The notes under the pieces: generated by a model | Databases searched by the model: none | What the model was told of the DNA's origin: nothing | Seen by the model: only the letters and a program-made list of their open reading frames with translations | Shown here: piece by piece, positions 24,224 to 36,139 of the stretch | How positions within the stretch are numbered: position 1 is the stretch's first letter | How the letters are laid out: every line of letters starts with the position of its first letter | From: Cryptomeria japonica | Taxonomy: Eukaryota > Streptophyta > Pinopsida > Cupressales > Cupressaceae | Direction: 5' to 3' | NCBI RefSeq assembly: GCF_030272615.1 | Contig: NC_081409.1 | Coordinates: 207,745,190 to 207,809,189 of the forward strand | DNA: 64,000 nt | Translations under genes and position numbers: made by a program

Positions 24224-26325
24224 ATACCCTTGTCAATATCTTCCCACTAATTATAGTGATCATGGGGCAGAGATCTAGACAATGGAGTGTAGGCCATGGT
24301 TCAATAGTCAAGCAAACTTTGTCACTTTTGTCTACCTATTGATAGAAATCCCTTTCAAGGGTTCCTTAGGGACCAATTCATTCTGCATAGATTGATTATA
24401 TGTAGAAACCCTAGAATTGGCAAGCGATCATTTTTGTCACATGATCCTTGTACTCATGTTAGCATGCTCACTGATATATATAAATTGAGATAAACTAATA
24501 GAGCTAACAAATAGAAATTGAAGATAGTTGAGAGACATGATAGACAAAGAAAATAACTTTCAAGACATTATTGTAAGTTTACAAGTATGATAGTAGTTCT
24601 TTATAAATTTAACGCTCTTCCACTATTTTGTTAATTGTTATTTAATTTTAGTCTACCTGTAGTATTGTTGGTGTGTAGATATGTTGCACTCTAATACTTG
24701 ATCAAGCACAATCATCTTGTGATTATGAGAACTAATTATAAGATCTTCAATAGGTTCTTTGCATTCACTTTTCCAGGGAGAAGCAAAATAAACAAATATG
24801 CTTAAGAAGATATAGAAATGAACTTAATATAAGGAAATGGCCAAAAGGTCATCACTGGATAACAATAATCAACAAATCCATAACATAAGAATTCACAAAT
24901 TAAAAATTCACAAGTACTTCAATTCACAATGACAATGGTTTCATATCCCATCCTTTATGGGTACCCTTGGACACACCTATTGGCCACTAGACTTTGATCA
25001 CCCTTTCAAGGCTTGATCCAACATTACAAGGCAATATAAACATCATGGTAAACTAGTATTGGGCTTGTGACATCATAACAAGTGCAAATTAGTGGATCTC
25101 AACAATGTCACACATACTATCATTGATGGTTACTAGTCCTTTGCAATTAGGACTGTCAATGTTGATGGCCAAAGGCCAAATCAACACATCTATGCCTTTA
25201 AAAAAACCCCTTGAAAGTGACTTGCAGAACCTACACAAGAAGTAGGACTAGTTTCTTGGACTTCCAACCTCCCAAACCCTCCAACAAGACTCTGTTTTGC
25301 AGCAATGACACTAGTAATTTCAATTTGTCACAGTCTGTCCTTCTAGGACAGTCAATAGTGATTTTGTTCTTCCTTTACAACATGATCTTTGACCTTGTTG
25401 ATTGGATGCACAAGGCCCCCACACATCTCTCTATCACCAAACACGAGGTGAATTAATCTCTATTCATTGAACATGGTGTATATTCAATCTTGTTGTCCTT
25501 AAATGTCTGATACATGGAGATATCAGACCCTTAATCCTTCACCACAAATTGGTTTGTGAATAAGCTCTTGATTCTAGTGAATGTGAACCTCTATGTGATT
25601 GGTGCTATGAAATTTTTATGGTACTAGAGTTTTTATAGAATATGATAAATGATCATTCGAGCTAGATACCAAACTTGGGGAGAATATGTTGAAGGCAAAT
25701 GGATTTTTCTACTAAGATAGAGTTGTACCATTCCCATTAGGTTGATAACCTAAAATGGAAACCTGATGGGGGGCAATGTTGAAAACATGCAAGGGAGTCA
25801 AAGGCTACAAGCTTAAGAAAAACATCCAAAGCAGGTTTCAAGTAGATAAAGTCATTGCAAACCAAGTGTGACTCATACAACTAGCTTATGAAAAGAACAA
25901 AGAAGAACAAGAACAACTAACTTAGATAAAGTCGATAAAGTCATTTCATCTCCCTGATTGGGTTGCTCTTATTCCATTGGTGTTGTCTCTTCCATTTCCA
26001 AAAAATTGGCTTTAAAGGCTCTTGTATTTGGGTTAGCTAATTCCCTATCAGCATTAGAGTTGCTCCCTTTGATCCCATTTTTAATAGGTTTACTAGTACT
26101 CAGTGGTTCATACAGTCCTCTTAGGAGTTGGACCATCTCAACCATGATGTGCCTCATATTAGCTTGAAACCAGTGCCCCTCATATTATCTTGAAACCTAT
26201 GCCCCCTATTGGTAGCTGATGGGGATAGAATACCATTCGATGTACATATCAATGAGGTGTGCTTTACGTCTAGATAAGGAGAACATGTCATAGTACAAAA
26301 TAATCAATTTTTTTTAGTTTTTTAA
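24224..26325. other. no recognised gene; presumed interior of the CACTA element
   Basis: There is no domain-bearing open frame. 25190-25460 shares short phrases with 23260-23540. A small palindromic-looking region lies near 25140-25180 (GCCAAAGGCCAAA). Otherwise I see nothing definite. Confidence 0.4.
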
Positions 26326-26746
26326 AAATAAATAGCCATCAGAATTTCGATGGCAACTAAACTTTGCACCGATGGCCAAACCATCGGACCCACAACATTC
26401 TCGTCAGTGCAAATTTTTTGATGCCATCGGAATTACGATGACAACTAAATAAACATCCGACAAGGATGTTGTATGTCTGACGACACTTCCTTGTTAGACG
26501 ATTGTCGATGCATGGTAGTGGGGGAGCATCAGAATTTTGACAGCCATCCGACAACATTTTTGGTTGGAGGAGTGATCATAGCTATCGTCGGAAGAGTTCG
26601 TGGTGTCGTCAGAATTCCGACGTTCAATGGCATCATCGGGAAGTCCGACGATGAGTTTTCGACGACTACATTTGTTGGCAGTTTGACAAAAAGTAGTCGG
26701 AATTCCGATGATAGGCCATCAAATATTAGCCCCGAATGTACTAGTG
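26326..26746 (+). mobile_element. right terminus of the CACTA element with palindromic subterminal repeats
   Basis: The terminus ends in CCCCGAATGTACTAGTG at 26746. Within 420 bp upstream are at least five variants of a 16 bp palindrome like GTCGGAATTCCGATGA (near 26338, 26433, 26527, 26604 and 26697), spaced about 80-95 bp apart. Such clustered subterminal motifs are where CACTA DNA-binding proteins act. TGA at 26747-26749 is a candidate 3 bp target duplication, because it is also the first triplet of the interrupted LTR sequence. Confidence 0.8.
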
Positions 26747-27443
26747 TGAGCATTTTAATGTGGTTTAGTGTTGTTGGTCTGCACTTTCCAACTTGTTGTT
26801 TTTGTATATCAAATTCTGAAAATTGAAGTGTGTAGTGTGTTTTGAGAATAGTTAGTCTAAATGTAGCTTTGGGAGTCTGTAACACATCATTTGTAGAAAT
26901 GGACAATGATATTCTCTAATATGAAATTCATGCTATGAAATGCAAAGTTGATTGGTAGTACTAACAACTATCTTATTTTGAATTGTATCACAAGACCCAC
27001 TAAATAAGTGGAAGAGGCTAACTTTGCCGCCTATCTTATCTTATTGTAATGTTGTCCTCCTGTTGAATAAGAGGTTGAGTAGATTATTATTATCGTTTTG
27101 AGTCCTCCTACTGAATAAGTGGTTGAGTGATTGTTGTTTACTTTAGAATCTTTGGTTTGTAATTGGTTGATTACACTGCCAAATTGTTGTTAAAATTTCT
27201 ATTACCTGTTGGACAAGAGGAAGGGGTTGGCTTGCTGTCCAACATTGTAATTTCCAGTGGATTATTGAAGCTAACGATCCCCTTATCACTGTATGCGCTC
27301 ACCTTCCCACACTGGGCTTTTGGTGATCAGAAAGTGGAAGGGTTACCTTTCAGCAATGTTATGAATATCTTTTCTAACCATAATAGGTGCTTTGTGATGT
27401 TTGTAACTATAAATAATTGAAAAAAAAGTAAGGGGATATTTCA
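26747..27443 (+). repeat. 3' part of left Gypsy LTR
   Basis: The sequence is colinear with 35447-36139 and ends GGGGATATTTCA. The first 1490 bp of this LTR is missing at its left because the CACTA terminus abuts it. Confidence 0.9.
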
Positions 27444-27444
27444 G

Positions 27445-27456
27445 TGGTATCAGAGC
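27445..27456 (+). promoter_or_regulatory. primer-binding site
   Basis: TGGTATCAGAGC lies one base after the left LTR and is complementary to initiator Met-tRNA. Confidence 0.85.
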
Positions 27457-27524
27457 TGGTTTTCCTACCAGCCTGTGTGTTCATTTGATTAGAGCACAAG
27501 TTCTCCCTGTCATCCTGTCGGGTC

Positions 27525-30500
27525 ATGTATTTGGGTTGCATATCAGAGTTTGGAAGAATGTGTACAACAAATAAGTCTATGTTTGGGTTAATTGAAGGAT
27601 TGATTAATTTGATGAAGGGTCCATACATTAAAAGGGGGTTCGTAAAGGTTGTCTCAAAATCCAAACATAAGGAAGAGTTTGAAAATAATATCTTTAATAA
27701 AAAGACAAATGATGGAGTTGGTGCTTTGATACATAACTTTGAGACAATGCTTCATGAAGACTCTTTGGCGATGCATGCAACTCTTGTGGTTGAGGTTTCG
27801 CATGAAAAAAAGAACAAAACAACAACCTTGAGTTTGAGATTAGACATTTCTAATGATGTCGATCTAGATGGATACGAATTGGATGTCCAAATAGAACCTC
27901 TGAAGAGTGATGCTTATGATGACATGAGTGCTAGTGAGTTTGGGAATGATTGTTTCGCAAAGCCTACCTCTCATGAGGAGTTTGGTGAGTGCATTTCCTC
28001 TAAACAAGGTGATAAATCCTTGAAATGTGGGATCTAAGTGTGTTAGCTACTAAATATGATGAGGATCCTATATTGGATGAATTTCCTTTTGCTGAAGACC
28101 ATGATATAAAGTCTAATTTATCCTTGCATGGGGTTGACTTTGAGAAAAAGTTTGGGGATTTAAAAGATTTTGATCCACAACATACTGTTGAAAATAATAA
28201 TGAAGATGCACAAGAGATTTTGGACAGCTATGAAATCATTAATGATAGGAATGGTAGTTTTGATTTTGGTACTCATCATAACAATAGTTCACTTTATGTA
28301 CAAAATCAGTTTGTGGTTCCCATTGAAAACCCTTTGTTTGACATGGGTGATGAGAAGATAATTGACAATCCTCTTTTTGAGTTGGATGATGGAACAACTC
28401 ACAATTGTAGCATTTCACTTGGTGAAAAATAGCAAGGTGTGGGATCCAGGACTTCAGTTTGAGTGTGCTTCCCAACTTGGTTTTGATTCATGTTTACTTT
28501 ATGAGGTGATTGGCTACCCTCTTGGGAAGCCATTAGATATGACTTATGCAAATTAATAGATAGATGGATGATGCATTTGGACTGATATGAAAGTAGGAGG
28601 CGTCATTGTTCCTTACAACATGATGAGTTGTAAGTGTGGTCTTGAGTTTTGGAATTGGCCAACAAGTGAGACACTTCATACCAGATCAAAATTGATAAGT
28701 AGTCTTGCATGTCTTTCATATGTAGTTGGAGGTGTTGCTTCTTCATGGGATGAATTGATTCATAGACTTCTACATTTTATATTTTGAAAGATTTCCAAAC
28801 ATTGTTCTTATGCTTGTTGAATTTTCAAAACAATGGTCAGGAAAGGTAGTTTCCATCTTGTTTCTTATGTAGCTTTGGAGAAAGGATAGAAATATGAAAT
28901 CTATATACTTGACAATCCATCCCTCGGATTGAGTAATGTTTTGGCATTTACTAGTCTTTCTTTGGGGTTGGTTTTGAAGTCAACAATTACTCCTTGTACC
29001 TTAGTCATTAATGCTTTCATGGATGACTTATATGAGGTTACACAAGAAATCACATATTTCGTTAATGTGCATGTTGATTTGGAGTTCTAGTGTGCACCTT
29101 TCTAGGTATGAAAGAGATTATTCTTGGCTGGCTATCCTTGCTTGGGATTTTCAACAAGAATTGATAGAGATTACTAAGAGTCATAAGAATGACCTTTGGA
29201 GTGATAAGGATCAAGATTTCAGACTTAAAGGTGTTGTTCCTTTCTTTACCAACCACTGTGTGTTTCCATTGTTTCACCTATAGGTGGATTGGAGAGAAGT
29301 CTTAAGTAAGGGTTGGAACATTGATCAAATTCATACTCTTGGGCATCTTCTTTGAAAAACAATGGATAAGATTTTCAGATTTGCTCTTGTCGATTGCTTG
29401 CAGATTAGTCACTTGAACTTCACTTTATTGTTTTCTCTCATTCAGGGGAATAGGTGCAATTTCTTTGTTCATGCACATAATGGTTTTCAATTGGAGATTT
29501 CTTGGAGGGGTTTTCTAGCCACTCTTGATTTAGCTTTTAGCATTGGAATGCTCAAATTTTATGCTTATACTTAGAGATTTCATTGGTACTATTGTTGTCC
29601 TCTATGTAGAGCACTTCAATTAGATTGCACTTCATTGATTTCAATCATTTGCAGCAATATTTATTGTTTATTTCAGACCTTCCAAACTCAAGAAGTTCTC
29701 TTTATGAAGGTTTGTGTTGTAAAATTTAACAATTTACCTCCAAAGTTGGTCCAGGAAAGTGAACTTCTTTATGAAATGGCTCATATTTCAGAGAGCCTTG
29801 AAGTTGTGACAATGAGTGTTAGCGCTACTGTCCACAAGTTGATTAGCTTATACATGAGTTTAGATTCTAATTAGCAGATGTGTTGGAGGGTTCCTTCAGG
29901 GCAGCAGATGAGTTGTTGATCATGGTTGAGGATTGATGGTAGAGATGAATTTATTAGAGTTGGCTTTTCAACTACTCCCACACTCATGTCTCCAATGCAT
30001 TTAATGAGATTTCAAATCATTTATATCTATCCGAGTCGTTCCACGTTGTTTATGGTGACCTCTGACTTTGGGCAGTTTGATTTTGAGCACTTGCAAACGA
30101 TTATGCAACCAGTTGGGGGAGATCCTCTAGGTATGGTTATGTTATTCCCCACTTCCACATGGGAGAGTTTGGGTCATTGCAGTCACTTCATAATGATAGT
30201 ATGCATACTTCTAGATGATGGTTGGTTGACTAAAGTGAGTTTGGCTTGTTGGGGTACTTATGTTTCTTCCCTCGACACATGGAGGTTAAGGGTTGGTGAT
30301 ATGATTTTGATTGGTGATAGTAGAGGCATTCCTTGGTTGGGAGATTTTAGAGTAGTAACAATGATTGATCTTCTTCATTTTGAGGACATCATGAGAAGTG
30401 ATGCTTGGGTTTATGTTTTATGGTTGAGTGGATTATACTTACTTTTACCCAAGATTGTCATTATCAGTGAGTTTGTTGATGTGGATTTTATAGATTTACC

Positions 30501-30540
30501 TTGGCATGATATGTTACATGGCATTGATTTTAGTTGTTTC
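27525..30540 (+). pseudogene. unrecognised open reading frames in the Gypsy interior
   Basis: Successive plus-strand frames (27525-28037, 28025-28432, 28587-28787, 29011-29283, 29635-29874, 29926 onward) abut or overlap with few gaps, as if one or two long proteins were broken by frameshifts. The first part is acidic and hydrophilic (for example DLDGYELDVQIEPLKSD). The later part is hydrophobic and rich in Trp, Leu and Asp. I see no zinc knuckle, no aspartic-protease D-S/T-G, no YxDD and no RNase H motif. The position is that of gag-pol, but the content is not. Confidence 0.5.
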
Positions 30541-30664
30541 AGGATCTTTAGTATGGTTGTTGATGTTTGTTACTTAAATGGGCCAATGGAGAGTGTGAAA
30601 AAATGGCTGGAGGGCTATTTAAAAAAATATATTTCAGAGTGCAAAAGGCTTGGGTAAGATGACT

Positions 30665-33262
30665 TGTTGGCATTGTGTTGTCATTGATGTCAACCGGTAT
30701 AACAGGATACTAGTATAGCTTGTTACTGGTAAGAAGAGGATGTCAACTAGTAGTATGGATAGTGAAGCCAATCGGTAAGCAAGTTAGAGTCACTAGTATA
30801 CATGTCAGTGCATGGGAATAAGGAACCGATCGGTGAGTAAGTATTGACATCACCGGTAAGTGATGTATTGGCATTGAGTTGTTTCCAACCGACAAGCTTG
30901 TGGAAGGCATGTGACCGGTAAAGTTGCTGCAGTGTGAAATAATGAAGATGTGCAGACAACCGATATGCAATCTGATGACACATGGCAGAACTCCCACCGA
31001 GTAATGATGTTGCCTTAGGGTGAAGAGAAGAGTGAAGAAAGAATAATGTTGCAAGAGACCAAGGAGGACAAATTGAGGAGCCTACTGGATAAATCCTCCC
31101 CATTAGTTGGAATGTCTACATCTCTCCTACTGGTGATTGACGTGCAAATTTCCATCTACTCCCACCGGTAAGTGGTAATACCTTACTTATCCCACATCAT
31201 ACATGACATACTTCATGACTCCTTGGGACAAAACAGTCAGAGTAAGCAAAGGCAGGTAAATGCATGCATAGACCAGATGACCAAAGTGGAAGATGAGGAA
31301 GCCTCCAAAGTTTGAGATCAGAGATGTACACTAGATCAACATGTGAAGACATGATGTGCTCCCAGGACAGAGAAGGAGGAGTTGAGATGATGTGTTTGCC
31401 ACCTTGGCAAACCGGTTGAGAGGAGAACTAATCAAATGAAGATGAGGCTCTGCAATTGCACACATGGAGTTACATGGATGCAAATGGTGAGTGGTGTTGC
31501 CACAGGTTCATAATAGTTGGAGATTGATGGCATGGTGTCATCAAGGGTAACATCAGTGTGCAGGCAAGAGAGTTGTCCACCAGTAAACATATCTAGTGGT
31601 ACGTTGGACAATCTGCATTGGAGACAGTTGTTATGTTGTGTCAATCAATGAGAGACCAAAGAGGCAAAGGTGAAAGGCTCTCACCTGATGAAGAGAAGTG
31701 CATACGTGAAGGTTAACCAACAAGGTGAGTTGTACTGACAAGGTTAGAGAACCGGTAGGCAAAATGGACTGGTAGTATGAAACATACATCGGTTGTGTGT
31801 TGGTGGTCGGTGACCAAGTCTAACCAACATAGAGGTCTAAGTTGAGATGGATACCGACAGAGGTGCCACGTGGAGTTGAAGTGGGAAGCATGAAGAGGAC
31901 GGTAAAATGCTCTGTCGATAAGGTTGTTGGCAGTTGGTCGACATTAATGTCAATTATGTATTTCATGGATCAGTTGTAGAGGATTCGCAGCTCGAAGCAG
32001 ATTGAAGGGGTAGATTGGTGAGTTGATAAAGACATGATGATCCAATCTTTTTTCTCACTTGTCGAAGGAAAGAGCTGAGACATTTATGGCATTTGACAGA
32101 AGCAGGTCGAAAAACAGGGTCGTGTTTGCCAAAAATACAAGATGTGCACTAGAAGGCATGATAATGGTAGTGATGTGCAAGAAATCATCTTCGAGACATG
32201 ATCCGATGAGATTTGATTGAATCTTTTACACCAAATAGATTGGTGAATAAACCCTAAGGCGTCAAGTTTGAATTGTCACTTTGGCGGGAAAGCTTGGATA
32301 TAAATCGACAGATAGAAACTGAAGAGGGGTGATGCTGGTTGGTGGAGTTGAGTGATCCTGAGCAAAGTAGAGAGCTGATCAGATTGAGAAGAGTCAAGTA
32401 TCTGAGCATATGAAGCAAAGAGTCAGCAAGGGAGATACAACTGGTGACAGGGGTTAACAAGGGTTCAATCGGTAAGGTTTGAGTAGCCAGTAAGCTACAA
32501 GAGTGATTCAGACAAGTGAACCAGTGGTGTTGGAACCAGCAGGAAGGCAACAAAGAGCAGAGAGTGAAGAGTGTCCTATAGAGGAGATCTGATAGGGAGA
32601 GAAAGGCTAAATCGATGAGTAGAATAGTTGGTAACTGGTACAATGATTGACTGTTCATCAAATCGATAGTGCAATAGTGGTGAGCTAAGGAGAGCAGAGA
32701 AAGAGAGAGTTAGAAGTAGATAGACAAGGCTGATGTTGTGTAGAGGAAGAGGCTAAGGAGGAGTCACACCGACAGGGAGGAATCATTTGCAAGTGGTTAC
32801 AAAACTCATTTGTAACTGGGTGACTACTTTTGTATTTATTATATGATCTTGTAATCACTGAGTTGGAGCTTAGTGCAGGAGTTGGTGCTCCTTGGGTTGG
32901 TGCCCTAAATCAGCAGGGGTTGGTGCTCCTTTGGGTTGGTGCCCATAAACTATCAGGGGTTGGTGCTCTTTGGGTTGGTTCCCTAAAAGTTGTAATACAT
33001 TATTTTGACTGTGAGGATGGATTGGAGCAGTAGACTCCAACAACATTTCTCACCAAGGTTTTTCCCATCTTAGGTTTTCCTCATATATACTGGTGTAATG
33101 TGATGTGGCTTTGTGTGGTTCCATTGTGGTCCCTTGATTTATCTTACCAATAGGATTACTTGGTCTTTAGGTTGTTAATCGATAATCACTCAGGACTATA
33201 AGGGTTAAAAATTTGGAAACCACTGATTCACCCCCCCTCTCAGTGGCATCTTATGTCCAACA
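30665..33262 (+). mobile_element. solo LTR (2.6 kb) inserted in the Gypsy integrase
   Basis: The sequence begins TGTTGGCATTGTG and ends ATGTCCAACA, giving inverted ends TGTTGG/CCAACA. It has the usual 3' features of Copia-type LTRs (TTTTTCCCATCTTAGG, then ACCCCCCCTCTCAGT). CCGGTAAG words recur throughout the first 1.2 kb. There is no internal coding region, so it is a recombined solo LTR or one unusually long LTR. The integrase frame resumes directly after it. A clean 5 bp duplication is not seen (TGACT or GACTT on the left, AGCTT on the right). Confidence 0.7.
32876..32990 (+). repeat. tandem repeat of about 38 bp within the solo LTR
   Basis: Three diverged units are built on GGGGTTGGTGCTCCTTTGGG followed by TTGGTGCCC. 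Each encodes or contains the same GTTGGTGC word twice. Confidence 0.7.
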
Positions 33263-33956
33263 AGCTTCATTTGGGAGAGTATTGCTATAACTCTTCCTTC
33301 CACATGTCATTCAAAATGTTACCTTTCATGGCTCTGTATGGATATGAGGCATCAAGCCTTGTTAATTTGGTATTTGGTGATAGAAAAGCCCCTCAATCAA
33401 AGGAAATGGTGCAATAGTGTCAAGATATTTTGAAGGCTTTGAAGGATAAGCTACAGATTGCACATAATCATTAGAAGTTGTATGCTGATCAACAACATGT
33501 AGAACACTCATTTGGGGTTGGAGAAATGGTCTATCTTAGATTTCAACCTTTTAGACAGTCTACTCTCAAGAAGAGTGGAGTGGAGAAGCTCAAGCAATGT
33601 TTCTATGGGTCATTCAGAGTCATCAGGAGAGTTGGTCCAGTGGCTTATGAGTTGGAGCTACTCGCAAGTAATAAAGTTCACAATGTCTTCCACGTGTCTC
33701 ACCTCAAGAAGGCACTTGGAAACAATGATGTGGTCTCTTCAAATTTACCTCCCTTGGATGAGGAAGGATAGTTGGTGTTGATTCTAGAGGAGATCATTGA
33801 TTTTAGATAATGCTCTTTGAGGAGAAGGACAATCAACGAGTACTTGGTGAAGTGGAAGAATTTGCCTGTGGAGGATGCTACTTGGGAGAATGAGGAGATT
33901 TTGCAGCATCCAGACTTGCGGTTGCTTGAGGACAAGAAATCTTGAGGAGGGCGGAC

Positions 33957-36139
33957 TGTAATGTCCCCTTCTCAGCAGTGACTAGTTTTGTTGGTCGTTA
34001 GCCTATTTTAGAGACCCATATGCTAGCTGAGAGCATAAATTAGGGTTTCCTACCTTTGGGAGGATATTTCAATGTTTTTGGTGGCTTGCATGTTAGAGTT
34101 ATAGTTTTGGTTCTAGATTCCTTCTGGGTTTTCAGAAAGCTTTGCAATGATGGTACATGCATAGCAATCAATGAAGTTTGGAAAACTTACTATTTTTAGT
34201 AAGTGGGGGCGAGGACAGTTTATTTCTCTAGGTTTTCAAAAATCTTCGCGATGGTGTAACATGCAAATGAATTTGAAAACTTTTTTGGACTTAGCATTTT
34301 TAGTAAGTTGCAACGGCTGCTCAGAATGTGGTAAAAATCACTTTGTAAACACTTACTATTTTTAGTAAGTACAATTTTTAGCAGGGGTTCAGTTGGTTAG
34401 TTCAAATGGCTATTTCTGGCAAGTTAGTTTGAGCAGTTTGTCTTCCAACATTTTTGGAGCTTGTTTGGGCAAGTTAAGTATTTGACGAAAAATGATGTTT
34501 TAAATTAAATTATTAACTTAAGGCAAAAGTTGGACGATTTATTTAAGGGGGATTACTTAAGTTATATTGATATCTAAAGTCATTTCCTTTATTATATGTG
34601 AGCGATTCTTGGTTGGGGAAAATATTTAATAAGTGAATTATTGTTAAGGCAAGATGGACGCCTTAGGAGGAAAATAAGACAATTTTATGATATAATTCAC
34701 TTTATTCTTTGGACGTCATATTACACTTTATTGATGTATTTTTTATAAAGTGTATTTGCCATCATGTGATGGGCAATTTTGGAAAAAATGAAATGAAATG
34801 CAAATTAAGGAAATTGGAATGTTGTTGTTTAATCCCATATTGGAGGGAAAAGAAGTTCCATTTGAGGAGGATGTTATAAATATGTGCCTTGGCCTTCATT
34901 TGAGACCATCCATGAATATTGCAACAAAGTGTTACTAGGATTTCGTTTGAATGCTTCAAGGAATGCTTACCTCCTAGTTGAATGATTAGCTTCTCACTTG
35001 AAAGATAGCGACTAGTTTAGACCGTGAGACTATTCTTCACTCAGGAGAATAGATGGAGTTCATTGAGGAGTTTATGTTTGATGTTTTCTAGATTTTTGGT
35101 GTGAAGTGTGTGAGTTGCAGGTTGTTGGTTTTTAGTATGGTTGTAGGTGTGTTTAATTCACAAGTCTTTGTGTGGATCCCTATTGGTTTTGGGTATTTGC
35201 TCATCCTCTCCCTAAGCTCTAGGCGATTCTTCCTGTCAATTTTCAACACTTAATTCTAAGTCTTGATTTTTATATTGTAAATCAAACTTTTTGCCCTAGT
35301 TGTACCATGTTGAAGCTATCTTGGGATACGTGCAAAATATGTTTGGGTGAGTATGTTGCAATTTGTGGGTCTTAGCATGATCACCTACCTCCTAGCTTTC
35401 ATTTGCAATCAATTTTGAGTTATTCCGTGGAGTATTGATTAAGTTGTGATCATTTTAATATGGTTTAGTGTTGCTGGTCTGCGTTTCCCAGCTTGTTGTT
35501 CTTACATATCAATTCTTAAAATTGAAGTGTGTAGCGTGTTTTGAGAGTAGTTAGTCTTTGTAGCTTTGGGAGTGCATAACACATCATTTGTAGCGATGGA
35601 CAATGATATTCTCTAATATGAAATTCATGCTATGTAATGCAAAGCTAATTAGTAGTACTATCATCTATCTTATTATGAATTGTATCACAAGACCCATTGA
35701 GTAAGTGGAAGAGGCTAGCTTTGCTGCCTATCTTATCTTATTGTAATGTTGTCCTCCCGTTGAATAAGCGGTTGAGTAGATTGTTATTATCATTTTCAGT
35801 CCTCCCACTGAATAAGTGGTTGAGTGATCATTGTTTACTTTAGATTCTTTGGATTGTAATTGGCTGGTTACATCACCAAATTGTTGTTAAAATTTCTATT
35901 ACTCGCTGGACAAGTGGAAGGGGTTGGCTTGCTACCCAGCTTTGTATTTTCTAGTGGATTATTGTAGCTAATGATCCCCTTATCACTGTATGCTCTCACC
36001 TTCCCACATTGGCCTCTTGGTGATTAGAAAGTGGAAGGGTTACCATTCAACATTGTTGTGATTATCTTTTCTAACCCTAATGGGTGCTTTGTGATGTTTG
36101 TAATTGGAAATAATTGAAAAAAAGTAAGGGGATATTTCA
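33957..36139 (+). repeat. right Gypsy LTR (2183 bp)
   Basis: The LTR begins TGTAATGTCCCC and ends GGGGATATTTCA, nearly inverted ends. The purine-rich GAGGAGGGCGGAC immediately upstream is the polypurine tract. ACTTACTATTTTTAGTAAGT, a 20 bp palindrome-like word, occurs twice (about 34187 and 34351). A cluster of ATAAGTGG/TTGAGT phrases lies near 35690-35830. Confidence 0.9.

Larger units (their letters stand above)
5828..26746 (+). mobile_element. large CACTA (En/Spm-type) DNA transposon; left end not found
   Basis: The visible body of the element contains a decayed transposase (5828-10133), a second gene with SET and Ptta-type regions (10331-20362), about 6 kb of sequence without recognised genes, and a right terminus ending in CCCCGAATGTACTAGTG at 26746, the complement of a terminus starting CACTA. 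Plus-strand gene order, transposase followed by a second gene, is as in En/Spm. Beyond 26746 the sequence is the 3' third of a Gypsy LTR, so the element inserted into that LTR. The matching left terminus and the LTR's first 1.5 kb are not visible and probably lie upstream of the window. That all of 5.8-26.7 kb is one element is inference. A 5.3 kb LTR element is nested inside it. Confidence 0.65.
30545..33945 (+). pseudogene. Gypsy integrase C-terminus and chromodomain, split by a solo LTR
   Basis: The first part (30545-30664) ends with KWLEGYLKKYI and a tryptophan-to-stop TGA at 30660. Reading resumes at 33263 with LHLGEYCYNSSFHMS and PFMALYGYEA, then VEHSFGVGEMVYLRFQPF, VGPVAYELELL and VHNVFHVSHLKKAL, all typical of plant Gypsy integrase C-termini. 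A chromodomain follows (INEYLVKWKNLPVEDATWE), with the frame ending at 33945, 11 bp before the right LTR. Such chromodomains direct insertion to heterochromatin. Additional stops (33417, 33472 and about 33810) show decay. Confidence 0.85.
26747..36139 (+). mobile_element. chromodomain Gypsy element with atypical interior, disrupted
   Basis: The right LTR at 33957-36139 is complete, and the last 697 bp of the left LTR is at 26747-27443. The primer site is at 27445. The interior has about 3 kb of unrecognised open frames, then the C-terminal integrase with chromodomain ending at 33945, split by a solo LTR at 30665-33262. Gag, protease, reverse transcriptase and RNase H are not recognisable. The left LTR is interrupted by the CACTA element, so the CACTA insertion is younger than this one. 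Confidence 0.85.

Noticed and set aside
26747-36139. Possibility that the LTR elements are integrated plant pararetroviruses
   Set aside because: Integrase, chromodomain and true LTRs with primer sites and target duplications are present. No movement protein or coat-type region was seen, so these are ordinary retrotransposons.
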